Part shown: positions 12,701 to 24,700 of the stretch, piece by piece
Layout: each line of letters starts with the position of its first letter
Position numbering within the stretch: the first letter of the stretch is position 1
Source of the DNA: Dastarcus helophoroides
Lineage: Eukaryota > Arthropoda > Insecta > Coleoptera > Bothrideridae
DNA length: 64,000 nucleotides
NCBI GenBank assembly: GCA_028583605.1
Contig: CM053328.1
Coordinates: 10,528,782-10,592,781 of the forward strand
Reading direction: 5' to 3'
The notes under the pieces: generated by a model
Told to the model about the DNA's origin: nothing
The model's input: the letters and a program-made list of their open reading frames with translations, nothing else
Databases searched by the model: none
Program-made: the position numbers and the translations under genes

Positions 12701-15700
12701 ATTTTCCTTTTTTTAATTTCGTCTTTATCCGAAAAAATCGACTTTTTGGATTTTATGCAAAAATTACACTTTTTCTTGAAATTAGTCTTTTTCTCGGAAT
12801 TTCAACTAGTTTTTAAAATTCATTTTTTTACATTTCGACTTTATTCGCAAAATTCGACTTTTTTTCTTAAAATTGACTCTGAAAAATTTCCAATTTTTTC
12901 TCTATTTTGAAGTTTTTCTCCAAATTTCGATCTTTTCTTTTTGAGATTTCGCCTTTTTTCTTAATATTGGTTTTTATTTTAAACATTTCGACCTTTTAGA
13001 ATCTGAATTTTCAAAAATGTTGACTGGATTCTTAAAGTTTGCCTTTTTTAAGTTTCTTTCTTAAAGTTTAGGGGAAATAGGTACAAAATGACATATACAT
13101 ACAAAATGACATGGCCCGGTTTCATAATAAACTGATAAAGGCTCCTTTTACAAAAATCAATTTTAAATTAGAGTATCTTTAAATCGAGCTTTAAAATAGT
13201 TCGGTTTCATAAGCATACTGAGAAGCCTTTATACGTAAAACTTCCTTTAAGGGCAACTGTTGTAAGGTGGCATAACTCAAATTTGGTAGACTTTAACGCG
13301 TAATTGGCTCTCACATAACCTAACCTGAATATCTTTTACAAACCTGTCAAAACGTGAACACGCCCTGATTATTTATGCCCTTGTCATGGCCGCCGACAAG
13401 TTTTTGTACGTTACGAGTTTTTTCTTTACATCAAGCTTTTTTGTAAAAATAGTAATTTTTTTTGCTCTAGTACCTATTTCTGTAGAGCTTATTTTAGTTG
13501 TCAAGAATTTATTGTTACCTTCAAATAAGTTCTTCTATAAAAGAGACTCTTTCTAGTTATTTATGAATTTTCCTTTTTCAAAACGTTGTATGGACAAAAT
13601 GGCATACATAGACAACGGTCATAATGACATTGCCTGGCCTTCTTTCTAGACGCTTTTTGGTCAAATTTGATATGCCAGCCTACATAGGGAATGCAGAATC
13701 CTTCTTCTCGTATCCATAAAACAATAAGCAGACAATTCATCTCAGGTTCCAGCAGCAAATACTCATCAAGAATTAGTTTCAATTTATCTTTCAAATCAAA
13801 ATCATTTATATGCTGCTAATAAAGAATATGCATCATCCTCTATAGGTACTTTGACTGTCATTATTGAACAGATGTTCCCAGTTCCAAAAGGATGTTTTAT
13901 TAGTGCATAAGGGAAAGGTAAACCAAAGACTCCGGCAGACCTCTTTGGTTTATCTTCTACCACTAATATGACGCAAATTAAATCAAAAAATAGGCCCAAA
14001 CTCCCCCATTAAAGAGGTGATGAAACGTCACTACAAGCTTATTTGAAGACGACAGTGAAGAAGAAAATTTTCCAAGATGATGACGAGGACTGTTTATGCA
14101 TATAATTACATTCCCACGTTATTAGAAAACAATAGATAATAAATTGTCTCTTTACTTGAACTTGTAACCATGTTTTTCCTAAGTTTAATTTGGATTCTTC
14201 TAGAAATTCTACGATTGATTTATTATGTAAATTATCACTGTCAAATGTTATTTAAGCGCTAAAGGACCGTTTGTTAATCAGTTCTTATTAGTTTTTTCTT
14301 CAATTAACTAGAGAGCCCACTTAGTTGTAAACAATGCAATTGCAATTGCCTTATTTGTAAATAAAAATTTTTAAAAAGTGTTTTGTGTCTTCATAAAATA
14401 TAATTATATATTGCAATGATCTTTCACGATCCAAGCCTGGAGAAGAGTGATCGCATAAATTGTTCGCATTGGAGTCGCACTTCTTGCGTCGATATTCCTT
14501 GAAGGACCAAGTTTTTCTTTATTTGTAAACTTAGTTAATAATTAAATGGTTTTTACGTGAGTCATTTTGTCTACGCCTAGTATGTCATTGGGTCCATAGC
14601 ATATGGATAAAATGGATTTTGGTAGATCTCAGACTAAGAATATTTTTTTTCTGTCACCTTTATCCCATTAATGTTTGTTGGTTTTAATAAGTAAAGAACC
14701 AAAGATGATTGGTGTATATTATGATATGTTGTAAATTACCAATAAAGTAGTTATTTCCCAAAAATAAAACCATATGTCATTGTGTACGTATTTCCCCTAC
14801 ATTTTTATGTCAAATTTTGATATTCAATATTTCTAGAAATTTCGACTTTTTTGTCGAAATTCATCTTTTTCGAATTAATTTTCAAAATTTTGCTTTTTAT
14901 AAGAAAGTTTCAGAAATCGTTTTTTTTTTCGAAATGGCGTAATTTTTCTTAAAATTAATCTTTTTCAGAAAAATTACTCGGAAATTACAACGTTTATCTT
15001 AAAATGCGACATATATTACATTTTCAGAAATGTTGACAAAGAAGGTACCAACCCAAATAAACGTAACATTTGAGTAGATAAGTTATATTTGATAAAGTTA
15101 AGTAAATACATTCTTTGTACATTTTTTAAGTCAAAATATTTTATTGTTCAATATGCATTTATATGTATCGATTACACTGGGGAACAATTTGGAACATAAT
15201 TTCTATTGAGTTTGTTTTTTGAGCTGTTACAGAGTTATTATATAAGCATGCTGATCTCAAAACTGTCGGCAGTTTTCTCTTACCGCTTCTAGTTTTTTTC
15301 TACACCTTATGTGGGTATCCACTAGGTATCCCACTCTCGATCAAGAGAAAGTGAATTTTTGCAATGTTTTTTTGAAATCTATTTAGTGATGATGGAATTG
15401 CATAGGCACCATAACATACAAGGTTTCATAGAAGTGTTAGGAATTTCGGCCTAAAACGCAACTGAATGGTTTTTTTGTAGGTAACTTAGAGTGAAAATGA
15501 AAGAGTGTCGTCCTCCACAATGCAAATTTATTTTGTAAAGTCCTAATAAGTCACTTAGTTTGTGTGCATGAACAATATGAAGGCCTAAGGAGAATCACTG
15601 ATTTGTCGCAATATCAACATGCACCAATGGATCATTTGTATTGACCTTCTTGCATTTTCTTTGGCCAGTAACAGGCATATATTAAGGATTCCTGTTGGTT

Positions 15701-17486
15701 CCCAAGATGTAAACTGGACCTGGTGATTTAAACATTCTACATCAGTCACTTATTGACAGAAAGAATCTGATGTTTTCACCTCTAAATATAAAATTGAGCC
15801 TCATGAGGCAATTTGTTAACGCTAGGTCAATTGAATCATATTGTTTCAAATATCCATTGTGGCATTTCTTGGCATTTGGAAAGATAAGAGACCGTGTCTG
15901 ACGGTCCACACATTCGGTAGCTCACTAATAATGAACCTTTTGTGGAAACAATGGCAGAACTTGAAAAGAACGATTTGTTAGAATTCAAAAACAAGATCAG
16001 AGATTTTGGCAGAGATATAAGAGCTCAGGATTAAATCGACCTTGTCCAGCAACTCTTGAAGAGGTTTAAAATGCCTAGTTGCTTTATGAGCATCAAATTG
16101 TATTTTTACATAGCAATTTTGCCGACTTTCTAAAAAATCTTGACGCAGTCAGTGATGTAGCAGAGTAAGCGAGTCTATCAGGATTTAAAAATCATGGAGA
16201 CACGATATCAAGGTAGATGGAATGTAAATGTAAATATTTATGATGGTTGGAATATCAATCAAAAAAGAATGTCCAAACATTAAAAATTCAAGAAAAAGCC
16301 GTTTACTCGAAGATTTCTACTTTAAAGGCTTTGTAAAAAAAAATTACTACTTGTATAAACACAATTTAGCGTACAGCAAATATGCATATAGCTTTTGTAC
16401 GAGCAGAATTTGTGAACAGTATATTTAGTAACTTTGCCTTTATTTTTTCTTATAAGCAAATTTTTTACAACTTTTGAGGCAAACAGAGGGCATCGTGTGG
16501 CTTAAAAAGTTGACGTGATAGACAGAAACTGAGATCATTTTTGGACTCGGAGAGCAAAAATTAGTAGAAAACAAGTCACAGATCTAAGACAACGAAAATG
16601 CTGTACCCCAGTGATATTTATAAATTGATGTCAAACTTTAAGTATTTATTTCTCAATAACTGGTTTTTTGGGTTGGTTCCATTCTGCAAAAAGTTAGTCC
16701 AATTAATAATACAAAAATCGCCGACTACAAAAATCAAATTTTCGAGTAATGGAATCAAAAACTTAATTGATAATTTTTCAATGACTACTTAATAACCTTC
16801 TTGAGCTACCTGTTAATCTTCGTCACACTTCTAATTTTTATCAAACTTAGGATTTTGGAAGAAAATTTAATCAAGATGGACAAACTGGACATAAATACCA
16901 AGCTGGAGTTAATTGCGGACAACCTTTCTCGCCGCCAGATTGCAAATGTGTTCAGCAAACAAGATTCAATTAGACAGAAACAAACAAAAATTATGAAATT
17001 TTTTAAATTAATGTTGGAAATAATGTATAATTTTGCCTTTAAGACTTCAATTCTCAAAATGGTTAAATATTAAAGTAGAACTTCGGGTTATTAGAATCAA
17101 AATAGTTTGGACCAAAGTGATTCTATTAAGTTACACCTACTGTTCTAATTCAAAAGAGACTGATTTTTGTATTTGTTCAGGTCATGGTGAAACTATTGCG
17201 AAATATTGCCTGGCACATTCGATCGTTAAAGAAATGGAACATGGGATGACAGCGAATGAAGCAACGAATAAGGTTTTAGAAAAAATGACGGCCAGATTGA
17301 AGAACACCGCGGGTAAATTAAACATTTCAAATAATTTATCAAATTAGATGATTTATTTTAGGTGCCATCACTGTTTCTAAAACAGGAGAAGTCGGTGTCG
17401 GATTTACCAGCAAGAGAATGGGGTGGGCTTACCAACAGGGTGACAAAATACATTTCGGCATAAATCATAGGAGACAACAACTGTGA
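6736..17486 (+). CDS. Asrgl1: Isoaspartyl peptidase / L-asparaginase (ASRGL1 family), six coding exons
   Basis: Predicted coding exons are 6736-6922, 6978-7095, 7150-7333, 8484-8658, 17181-17312 and 17362-17486, giving 306 aa with consistent phases; human ASRGL1 is 308 aa. The family is an N-terminal nucleophile hydrolase. The precursor cleaves itself before a threonine, which then hydrolyses L-asparagine and beta-aspartyl dipeptides in the cytosol. Visible landmarks are HGGAG at residues 8-12, the cleavage site [10 protein letters not shown] with catalytic Thr170, KMVGR (Arg198) and the STTG loop at 219-222. A 3' splice site (AG at 6712-6713) just before the start implies an upstream 5' UTR exon, which I did not find. 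Exon 2 ends at an unusual GTCGGT donor; a GTATTT site three bases further would change the residues at the junction. Intron 4 is 8.5 kb of transposons. A polyadenylation signal lies at 17561. No breaks are seen. Confidence 0.95.
7400..7514. mobile_element. Small MITE with TA flanks
   Basis: The left end AAAATCTTATCCCCTGAAAC (7400) and the right end, read as reverse complement, CAAATCTTGTCCCCCGAAAC (from 7514) are inverted repeats of about 24 bases, flanked by TA at 7398-7399 and 7515-7516. The same terminal sequence occurs at 2625-2649 inside long-inverted-repeat element 1. The right TA is also the left TA of the mariner copy beginning at 7517. It lies in intron 3 of Asrgl1. Confidence 0.7.
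7517..8220 (-). mobile_element. Internally deleted mariner-like element
   Basis: The terminal repeats AGAGGTCTATCAGAAAAG (7517) and, in reverse complement, AGAGGTACAGCAGAAAAT (8220) lie in a TA context. On the minus strand, broken frames read a mariner transposase in pieces. First comes an N-terminal VEQR...RYAITF...VKLG-type stretch (about 8045-7960). After an internal deletion come RVTPDI and WMLHHGNCP (near 7880), then [13 protein letters not shown] and [10 protein letters not shown], and finally GKYFEGK (near 7600). A full mariner is about 1.3 kb and this copy is about 0.7 kb with several stops, so it cannot encode an active enzyme. It sits in intron 3 of Asrgl1, antisense to the gene. 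Confidence 0.85.
9293..9415. repeat. Dispersed repeat R, copy 1
   Basis: The string ACCATCTATTAACC followed by CAGCTGAATGA and a TGCTTTGGTTGCTT-like end recurs in the same order and orientation at 32910-33030. The type is unknown; no frame or inverted ends are seen. It lies inside Asrgl1 intron 4. Confidence 0.55.
9692..11955 (+). mobile_element. Non-LTR retrotransposon (jockey/CR1-type), reverse transcriptase deleted
   Basis: A non-coding 5' part (about 9692-9979, ending in a pyrimidine-rich tract) precedes an ORF2-like reading starting at 9980. The apurinic endonuclease can be read in two frames: [10 protein letters not shown] near 10130, LSLTET, then [10 protein letters not shown] near 10540 and SDHK near 10760. 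A linker follows to about 11345, where the sequence jumps to the region downstream of the reverse transcriptase ([14 protein letters not shown], then [16 protein letters not shown], and a C-terminal [11 protein letters not shown] at about 11800). No GVPQG or YADD reverse transcriptase motif is present, so the catalytic core was lost in an internal deletion. The 3' end carries TGGGGTTACCCTTTGCGAG and a short A-tract. It lies in Asrgl1 intron 4, sense orientation. Confidence 0.85.
11956..13068 (+). repeat. T-rich degenerate CGAAATTT-motif block
   Basis: This block consists of irregular reiterations of a TTTTTCTCGAAATTTCGAC-like motif on the plus strand. Spacing is variable (about 15-35 bases) and there is no coding meaning. 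It belongs to the window-wide repeat field and sits in Asrgl1 intron 4. A slightly GC-richer patch near 12230-12260 is unexplained. Confidence 0.7.
13071..14797. mobile_element. TA-flanked DNA element with GGGGAAATA termini
   Basis: The left end GGGGAAATAGGTACAAAATG (13071) matches the reverse complement of the right end, GGGGAAATACGTACACAATG (from 14797), over about 27 bases. TA flanks are at 13069-13070 and 14798-14799. Copies of the terminal ACAAAATGACAT motif also occur inside, at about 13103, 13595, 13617 and in inverted orientation at about 14557. Two short minus-strand frames (13561-13794 and 13802-13999), and a plus-strand Asp/Glu-rich stretch near 14045-14095, may be transposase remnants, but I do not recognise them. 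It lies in Asrgl1 intron 4. Confidence 0.65.
15050..16790. mobile_element. Degenerate DNA-element-like region
   Basis: Two separated parts of this region, about 15105-15180 (ACATTTTTTAAGTCAAAAT, TTATTGTTCAA) and about 16625-16720 (TCAATAAC, TTGGTTCCATTCTGCAAAAA), are fused in the 0.25-kb element at 37967-38230. That suggests these are the ends of one element and the short copy is its deletion derivative. The interior (for example 15500-16100) has some non-AT-rich sequence with no intact frame. It lies in Asrgl1 intron 4. Confidence 0.45.
16876..16965 (+). pseudogene. Possible helix-turn-helix remnant (CENP-B/pogo-like)
   Basis: From an ATG at 16876 the frame reads [20 protein letters not shown] and continues QIANVFS. 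This resembles the LxxKLELIxx...SRRQIAxxF pattern of the N-terminal DNA-binding domain in pogo/Tigger-type transposases. The frame loses coding character after about 35 residues. It may be debris of the neighbouring element, or chance. It lies 200 bases upstream of Asrgl1 exon 5. Confidence 0.25.
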
Positions 17487-17560
17487 AAATCTTTAAATCA
17501 GAATGTATTTGTGCAAAAGCATTTCCATTTGAGTAAAACCGTTCCCTTATTAAAATTTAA

Positions 17561-17566
17561 AATAAA
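17561..17566 (+). promoter_or_regulatory. Polyadenylation signal of Asrgl1
   Basis: AATAAA lies 75 bases after the Asrgl1 stop codon on the coding strand, a usual distance for a 3' UTR signal. Confidence 0.6.
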
Positions 17567-18677
17567 CATGATAATTACCAAACTAATTAATTACTGTCAT
17601 GGTTCCATAAGTTCAGCAGTGGCTCGTCTTATAGGCCTGAAAGCCACATGAAAAAGACTATGATTTATTACATTTTCAAGTACAAACTACAAACGTTGAT
17701 TGGATAATTTTACTGAATTTATTCAATTATCCATACAAAATACTGATGCCCTACTAGTACATGGGAGTGGTTTAGGATAAAAAACGCATAAATTTTATTC
17801 CACTTTTCAAATGAAGCTAGGCCTCATCAATATTGCGGACTTCGTTACCTAAGCAACAGCAGTCGAGCAACATGGAAAGCAAATAAAAAAGAAGTCGGTT
17901 AAAGCAGATTTTGGCCGCCAAAATCTAACATCCACGTTACCACATGATCAGCATATCTCATAATTTACTAGAGGTAAAAATAAACAATATTTGTTAGAAT
18001 CATAAAATAAAAATCATAAGTCCAGACTTGAAATTTTGATATGAAGATTAACGTTTCAAGTTTCAAACTGAAATGTACAGAAAAAGTAGTACTTAGTTTA
18101 AACTTAAAAATTAAATTAAATTTCCCCCTTAATAGGCTTAGAATAAAAAAGATTTCATATTCTAAGTAAATAGATTACATTTTTCTGATACAGTTACAAA
18201 GTATTATTTCTATTTGGCACAATTGATTATTTTTTAGTTACAGAGACCATTTGAATTCTCCCATTGTAGACAACACTATTAAAAAAAATAAATAAGAACA
18301 CATTTTAATAATTTCTGACAATTATATTCTTTTCTGTGCAAGATATCCTTCACAATATTATCTCTCAAAATTAATATTTGATTCAGACAATATACAAACA
18401 GTAAATATTTCCAGCTATTATATAATTATATAAAATTAAAACCTAGTTAACAAATAAAAAGGAAATATATCTTACCAATAAGAATATCTACATATAATGC
18501 ACATTAAAAATCACATTTAATCTCAATAACAAAAGTATTAAAAACAAATTAATAAAATCATACTTAGGTCTTTATGAGATTACACCTAAATTATAAATAT
18601 TACTGTTAGTCCTGTTATATGTACATTTAGTCTTTAAATAAGGCATATCTGAATCAGTTTAAATTTGTTGGGCTGTG

Positions 18678-19357
18678 TTAAAATCGTAATCCTCCCGCTT
18701 GGCCCCCAGAGTGTGTAGGATGAGTTCTATCGATATCTTCATAGCTCGATTGATGTCTTGAACCGAAAATTTCACCCATTGATCCTAGAATTAAATAAAT
18801 CTATCAAGGAAACCTTACAACTTTCTTAATTTAACCTGAACTTCCGAGTCTCTCCTGCATTAGTTTTATCAGCACGAAAGTGCTACATGGACGAACTATG
18901 AGATGTAATATGGCTATCGAAGCGCCCAGCTTCTGGCCACCCGCTACAAACACATCATATTATTTCCTAATTTTACACAAAAGAAAAACTTACTTCCATA
19001 GGTGGGGTAATCAAAAGCGAGAATAATTATATCAAATATTATAGAAAGGGCATTGACAGCAATTGCCTACAAAATAAATTAGTAACTAAACGAAACTGAT
19101 AAGGAACAATGCTCATTTACCAGCTGAAGAGGCTCCTCACTTTGATAATGATAAATGCCCCAAATTATAAACAGAATTAAAACGCCGTTGTAGAATAAAT
19201 AACTGAAACTACTCCACGATCCGATGGAACTTAACGATATGAAGATAAAGTGAATTAGAAATATGACCTAAAATCGATTCGGTTTAATGCGTAATTTTAA
19301 ATTTGAGGACACGCTTACCTTCAAATGGAAACTTTTTATTTGTGATATATCAGGCAT
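18678..19357 (-). CDS. AGTRAP: Type-1 angiotensin II receptor-associated protein-like (AGTRAP), five exons
   Basis: Exons in coding order are 19319-19357, 19121-19267, 18994-19066, 18836-18943 and 18678-18784 (stop at 18678-18680). Every junction is GT-AG and in phase. The product is 157 aa; human ATRAP is 159 aa. It begins MPDISQIKSFHLKVIFLIHF. Hydrophobic segments fall at about residues 12-32, 36-54, 61-84 and 96-115. A polar C-terminal tail holds SSYEDID, equivalent to the SAYQTID of vertebrate ATRAP. Vertebrate ATRAP is a membrane protein of the secretory pathway that promotes internalisation of the AT1 receptor. Insects lack that receptor, so the role here is unknown. The four introns are about 51-54 bases. 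The gene converges on Asrgl1 and is head-to-head with APPBP2. No damage is seen. Confidence 0.9.
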
Positions 19358-21747
19358 TTTTAATTTTTTAAAGGGGGTGTAAATTCTAGTATATTTATCA
19401 AAAGTACAAACACATAGAAGGTACGTTTGTCAACCTCACATCACAAAACAAATGTCAAAGCAGCTGACATATGACGTAATTATGTCAGCTGTGATCACAG
19501 AGCAAAAAACACAAAGAAATATGGTAATACTATGATACTTAAATAACTGAAACTGCTACCAGGCCATTCCGATAGGCGACGCATCATCGATGTGATGATT
19601 CTTCTTCCTCTTCTTTGTATTTATTAGCCCCTATTCTTTAGTGAGAATTAGCCAGCACAATCGTAATTGAAAATAGGATGTGGGTTAGCACCCATGTCTA
19701 TTTCCTACATTTTTAATATAAGTATTGTGTGCGGTAAAATGAACAGATAGCACAATGTAGAATAGACTTTTCGTGCTCAAGAGGAAGAATCGAGCGGCTT
19801 CATGCAAAAAATTGCCTTGGTTTGTAAAAGAGTGGAAAAGATAAAAGAGTCTGTAAAAATTTCATTTTTTTCTGAAACTGTTTTTAAAAATCAAAATTTT
19901 AAAATTAAAGCCTAATAGAATTTCATTATTACACAAGTAGGGAAAAAGTAGAAGAAAAAGTTCAGAAACAATAACAGGAATAATTATTTTTATCTGAAGC
20001 TCTTCTAATTCTTAACACAATAGTCCGCTTTAATTTGCATATTGCACACGCGTTCCTAACAATATGCAACTAAAAGTCAGTTACACATCCAAGGGACGTT
20101 CTTCAGTTTCCCAACAAGGTTGGGTGGCTGAATGAATGACCAAGGACACCTCAACTCAATCACGGGGATAGCACAATGGGCCCGGAAAGGGTGGCCTAAG
20201 TGCTGGCCTAAACTTTAGGCAACCCACAACGAATCCAGAATCCAGATCTGAAGCTCTTATTGGGGTTTTTGTAAAAGAAAGATTCGGAATTTCATCAATA
20301 AACTCGAAATTGTAATTATTTATTTTATGTTTAAAATTGATATTTTCACTTTTCTTAAATTTCTTCCAAAAAAATGGTCGAAATTTCGGATTTAATCCTA
20401 AGCTTCCGACTTTAATTTCAAAATGTAGATTTTAATCTGAAAATGTCGACTTTAGATAGGAAACATCAAGATTGTTTTTCTTAATAGTTTGAGTTAAAAA
20501 TTGAAGTAAACAGCTGTTGTTGACTGTATATTCAATCAACGGAGCTCTTTCTTAATTTTTTCTCTAAATTATATCGAGAGCAAAATTAAAATGCCAATTT
20601 TTGACTGTCTCTTCTTAATATTTAAATTTTAAATTCGATCTTTTTCCAAATCTCTTTTAATTATGCTAGTAAAAATTGAAAATTTAAAACCTTAACTTTA
20701 TTTTTCTTCAACATTTTGTCTTTAAACGAGTTTAAATCTCTTTCTCCACTTTTTCCCAAAAATATTTCGTTTAAATCGCAAATATATATTCGCCTTCTTT
20801 TCTCAAATTTTTAGGTTAAATTAGATTTTTTGCCTAAATTCTTCAGAAATTATTTTTGTATAAATTCAAAACTTGGACATTTTTTTTGCTAAAATTAAAC
20901 TTTAACCTAACATCTGGATTTTTCTCAAATTTTTTTGGATTTTTTCCAGAAGAATCCTAACTCGGAAACTAAAAATTTCCACTTAAATACTCAAAATGTT
21001 TTTTGAAATTTTGGGTGAAATATCTAAGCTATCTCAATTTCGATATCTCTACTTTCAATCTATAGATTTTGACTTTTTAAACTCCTAACTAGTCAATTTA
21101 TTATTTCGACGTCGAAATTGAAATTTAAACTGTTCTCCTAATTTTTGGTTTTAGTTTTTAAATGTCAACCCTATTACGTGGATTACAATTAATTATTTAA
21201 TTAGAATTTCACATTGCATCAAACTCCTACAAGTTCGTGAAATTTATAATTTACCATTTTTCCTTTTTTTACAAAATTGCTAAAATGGCAACTACGCTGT
21301 CTACCCGTATATGTCATTGAAAGTGGCTTAAAATAGATGCTTTGCAAATAGTGTTCTGTGTCACAAACTGTCCTAAACCATCCTTTATGTTTTATGTTTA
21401 TGTGTTGATATATTTTATAGTGTCGATGTTGTTATAATTTTTTAATATCAAACAGCAATTAAATGAATATAAATGTCGCATTCAAAAACAACAAATAGAA
21501 TTTATTATCACTAAAAATATTAATTATTTATTTTAAATCGACTTAATTCAAAAGTTGGACAGTTTCAGTGGTGGTGAGTGCGCCTTGGTGAAGAACCAAA
21601 TTTCCCCATGTCACTGTCATCGTCTGTCAATAAAAAGTGAAACTGTAAACTTATCAGCTGTTTCTATGTACCAGTTGTCTGCTGTTTTGATAGTTAAGTT
21701 TTTCAAAAATTTATATCAAAATAGCTAGTGTTGTAAATTAAATCAAA
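19358..21747. other. Intergenic region between AGTRAP and APPBP2 starts
   Basis: This 2.4-kb interval separates two divergently transcribed genes and should hold both promoters. No TATA box or other element can be assigned with confidence. It contains a GC-richer island at about 20080-20235 (annotated separately) and T-rich degenerate repeat sequence at 20280-21180. Confidence 0.5.
20080..20235. other. GC-richer island of unknown nature
   Basis: About 150 bases containing AACAAGGTTGGGTGGCTGAA, CACGGGGATAGCACAATGGG and AAGGGTGGCCTAAGTGCTGG stand out from the very AT-rich surroundings. No open frame, cloverleaf, or A/B-box pair that I could confirm is present. It may be a fragment of an interspersed repeat. 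Confidence 0.35.
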
Positions 21748-24700
21748 ATGTTTAAAAATCCCTTGTCCCTTTACGATATATGCATCAGTGTGGCCGTGGC
21801 AGATTGCATCAATGTGTGCAAGTTTTGTAAAAAAGAATTCCGAAATCTGCCCGATAATGTCCTCTTCGACTTTTATCACAAGGTAAGTCGTTCTAATGTT
21901 AATACGTTATATTGGGCCCCTACCTGTTCCCCTGAATCTTATACTCTTGAGAATTATTTCCAGGTGGTTACCCCCCTTAATTCGAATAATCGTTTTGTTT
22001 ACGATGTTATTGAATCGTGTTTATGTATTTGAGAGATACATCTATTTAGTATTAGATAATTAGGCTATGCATACTGATTACATCTTAAATTGTAAATATT
22101 ACATTGGTACAGTATCAGTTGTTTACAACTTAGGATACTTAAATTTCCTCGAAACATCATCAATAGGCTGGCATAAAAGTGAAATTACTTTCACACTATT
22201 AGCTAATGTTACGCTTACACGAAAACCTCAAATATAACGACCATGTACGAGGTCCTTTCAAAAAGTAGGCGATTGATCTTGTGAATCCATAGAATTGCAA
22301 TCATAGAGTATTGTAACGTACTTTTGACACAAGATGGGATATTTATTCAGTTAACGATTTTGTGCATGAGAATGTTATACTAATTTCTATTTGCTGCAAA
22401 CTGATATGAACAATTTGTAGAAATTTATCTTGTTCGATATTTTCAATGATTTAATTCATGCTTAAGCTAAAATAAAATTCTAAAATGGCCTCTTCCACAA
22501 CATCAAATTCGGGGATGGACCCAGAAAATGACTACCGGGCAACCTCAAAAAAAAAAACAATAATAATGCAAATGAAATTATTCGGGGGGTTATGTCCACA
22601 TTTACACTATGTATAAAGAATCCATGAATACGGAATGGGAAAATGTAGTGAATACATATTTCATATTTTTTCTTATTTTACTTAATAAAGCGATACGTTA
22701 TGTCTAATGCTTCTTGTTTTCAGATGTTCATGGAAAAGCGACTTTGCATGTTGGCCGTGGAATTTGGCCAACTGGAGGTTTTCAACAGACTTGCTCTCAG
22801 TTAGACATCAGCGACCAAAACTACTCAAGTGCTACCAGTCGCTCATAGAGCACGGCCCCAATGTTCCCGAATTACTAATTAAAAGCTACTCCAAATATTT
22901 AAACGCACCGACGGTGTCTACTAATGATATAGATCTAGGACTTAGAATAGGCGCTTTCTTTAAAGAGGGCGGTTGGTACAATTACAGCATAGAAATGTTG
23001 AATTTGACTGAGCAATTGTGCAAAAGATCTGGACAGGATACTCTCATGAAATTATTGGACTGTTATCATAAGTAAATTTTTGTTTACTCTACTTTGGTGA
23101 AATTCTAGAGCTTTGTGTTTAAGGAAATTGCATTCTGAGGCAATTTATTGTTGCTTCGAAGAAGCGCAAAAGACGATAAAGGCAGCTGAAGAAGTCGTTG
23201 AGCAATTGGAGAAGCGGAACGAGCTGCCCAATTTGGCTAGTCTCTATTCTACTTTCTCAATTTTGTATTTTATGAGGAGTGAATATAACGAGGTAATTTG
23301 TTCGCTAATAATTGTGTTCTGGTGTAATTTGATTCATTTTTAGGCGTTTTATTGGTCCGAGAAGGCTCTAAGTTTACTGGCCAGTAATTTACCAATAAGG
23401 TTAGTCTACTGTCCGCAATTTCTAAGAACCCCAAACTTTTAAAATTACTTTTCACTGTGGATCCTAGAAAATTATGCATGATTCATAATTTGTTGCTAAA
23501 ATTGTTATTATGAAGTCATTTTGCTGCAGAAAGTTATAGTGTTGTAATTCATTATTTTAGAGCTGAAAATATAATGGAAAATTTAAAAATGGTGAAGCTT
23601 TGAACAATATAAATCAAAAAAATCTCAACATTTTGAAAAAAAAGTTGTAATTTGGAAAAACTCCCAGTTTGTAAAAAGATTGAAGCTGAAACTAAACATT
23701 TTGGGATAAAAGACGAAATTTCAAAATTAAGATTGAAATTTGGAAAATAAATTCGAAATCCCATCAAAATTTTCAGTTTATGATAGAATTTCAGGAAACG
23801 TTGAAAATAAATTTGAAATTATAAGAACAACTCAAAATTTAAAACAAAAACTTCCAAATTCGAAAACAAAAATATTGAAAAATTGAGTTAACAATCGGTA
23901 CAAAAAGTTAATTTTTTCGTTTAAAGTGCAAAAAATTTGAAAAAAGTAAAAAAGTGATAACTCGAACAAATGAAAAAGTTACCAAAAAAAAAATAACATA
24001 CTTACGGTTCTCAAAATTTCAAGAAAATAAGTCCAATTTCAAAATTAAATTTAATTTAAAAAAATGAATATTATTAAAATCAAAATTTTGCCGAACTTGA
24101 AATAACTAATTTCGAAAAATATGTCGAAATTTCGAAAAATAAGTTGAAATTTAAATTTAAAATTTTAAGATTAAAATAAAAATAGCACTTTTGAAAAAAA
24201 AGGCAACATTTTGAAATAACATATGAATTTAGAAAAACAGTTCTCGATATTTTAGGTTAAAATTCTCATTTCATGGAAAAAAGTATTTTTTTGCTAGATT
24301 TAGAGTATTTTTTTTGATTCATCTTTTTTCAAAAGTTTCCATTTTTCTTCAAACTCGTCGTTTTTTAATTGGTCTTTTCCTGGAAATTTCGATTTCCAAA
24401 ATTCTTTTGTCAGAATTTCGAATTTTTTCCAATTTTTCAGAAAAATTGCCTTTTTTTGAAAATCAACTTTCTTAAATTGGAATTTCTGGAAACGATTTGT
24501 TGCCTGAAAATTTGTCTTTTCCCAAAGTTCCGTCATTTTTCTATAAATTTTATCTTTTTTTAAATAGGTTTTAAATTCGAATTTCTTGAAATGATTTGTT
24601 TCCCAAAACTCCGACATTTAGAATGTACCTGTTATATTTCTGCAAATTTCACCTTTTTCCTTAAAATTCGTGTTTTTTCTAAATTTCCATTTTTTTGTTT

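Noticed and set aside
13561..13999. Two minus-strand frames as a host gene
   Set aside because: They lie wholly inside a TA-flanked element, are separated by a stop, and match no family I know; kept only as possible transposase debris.
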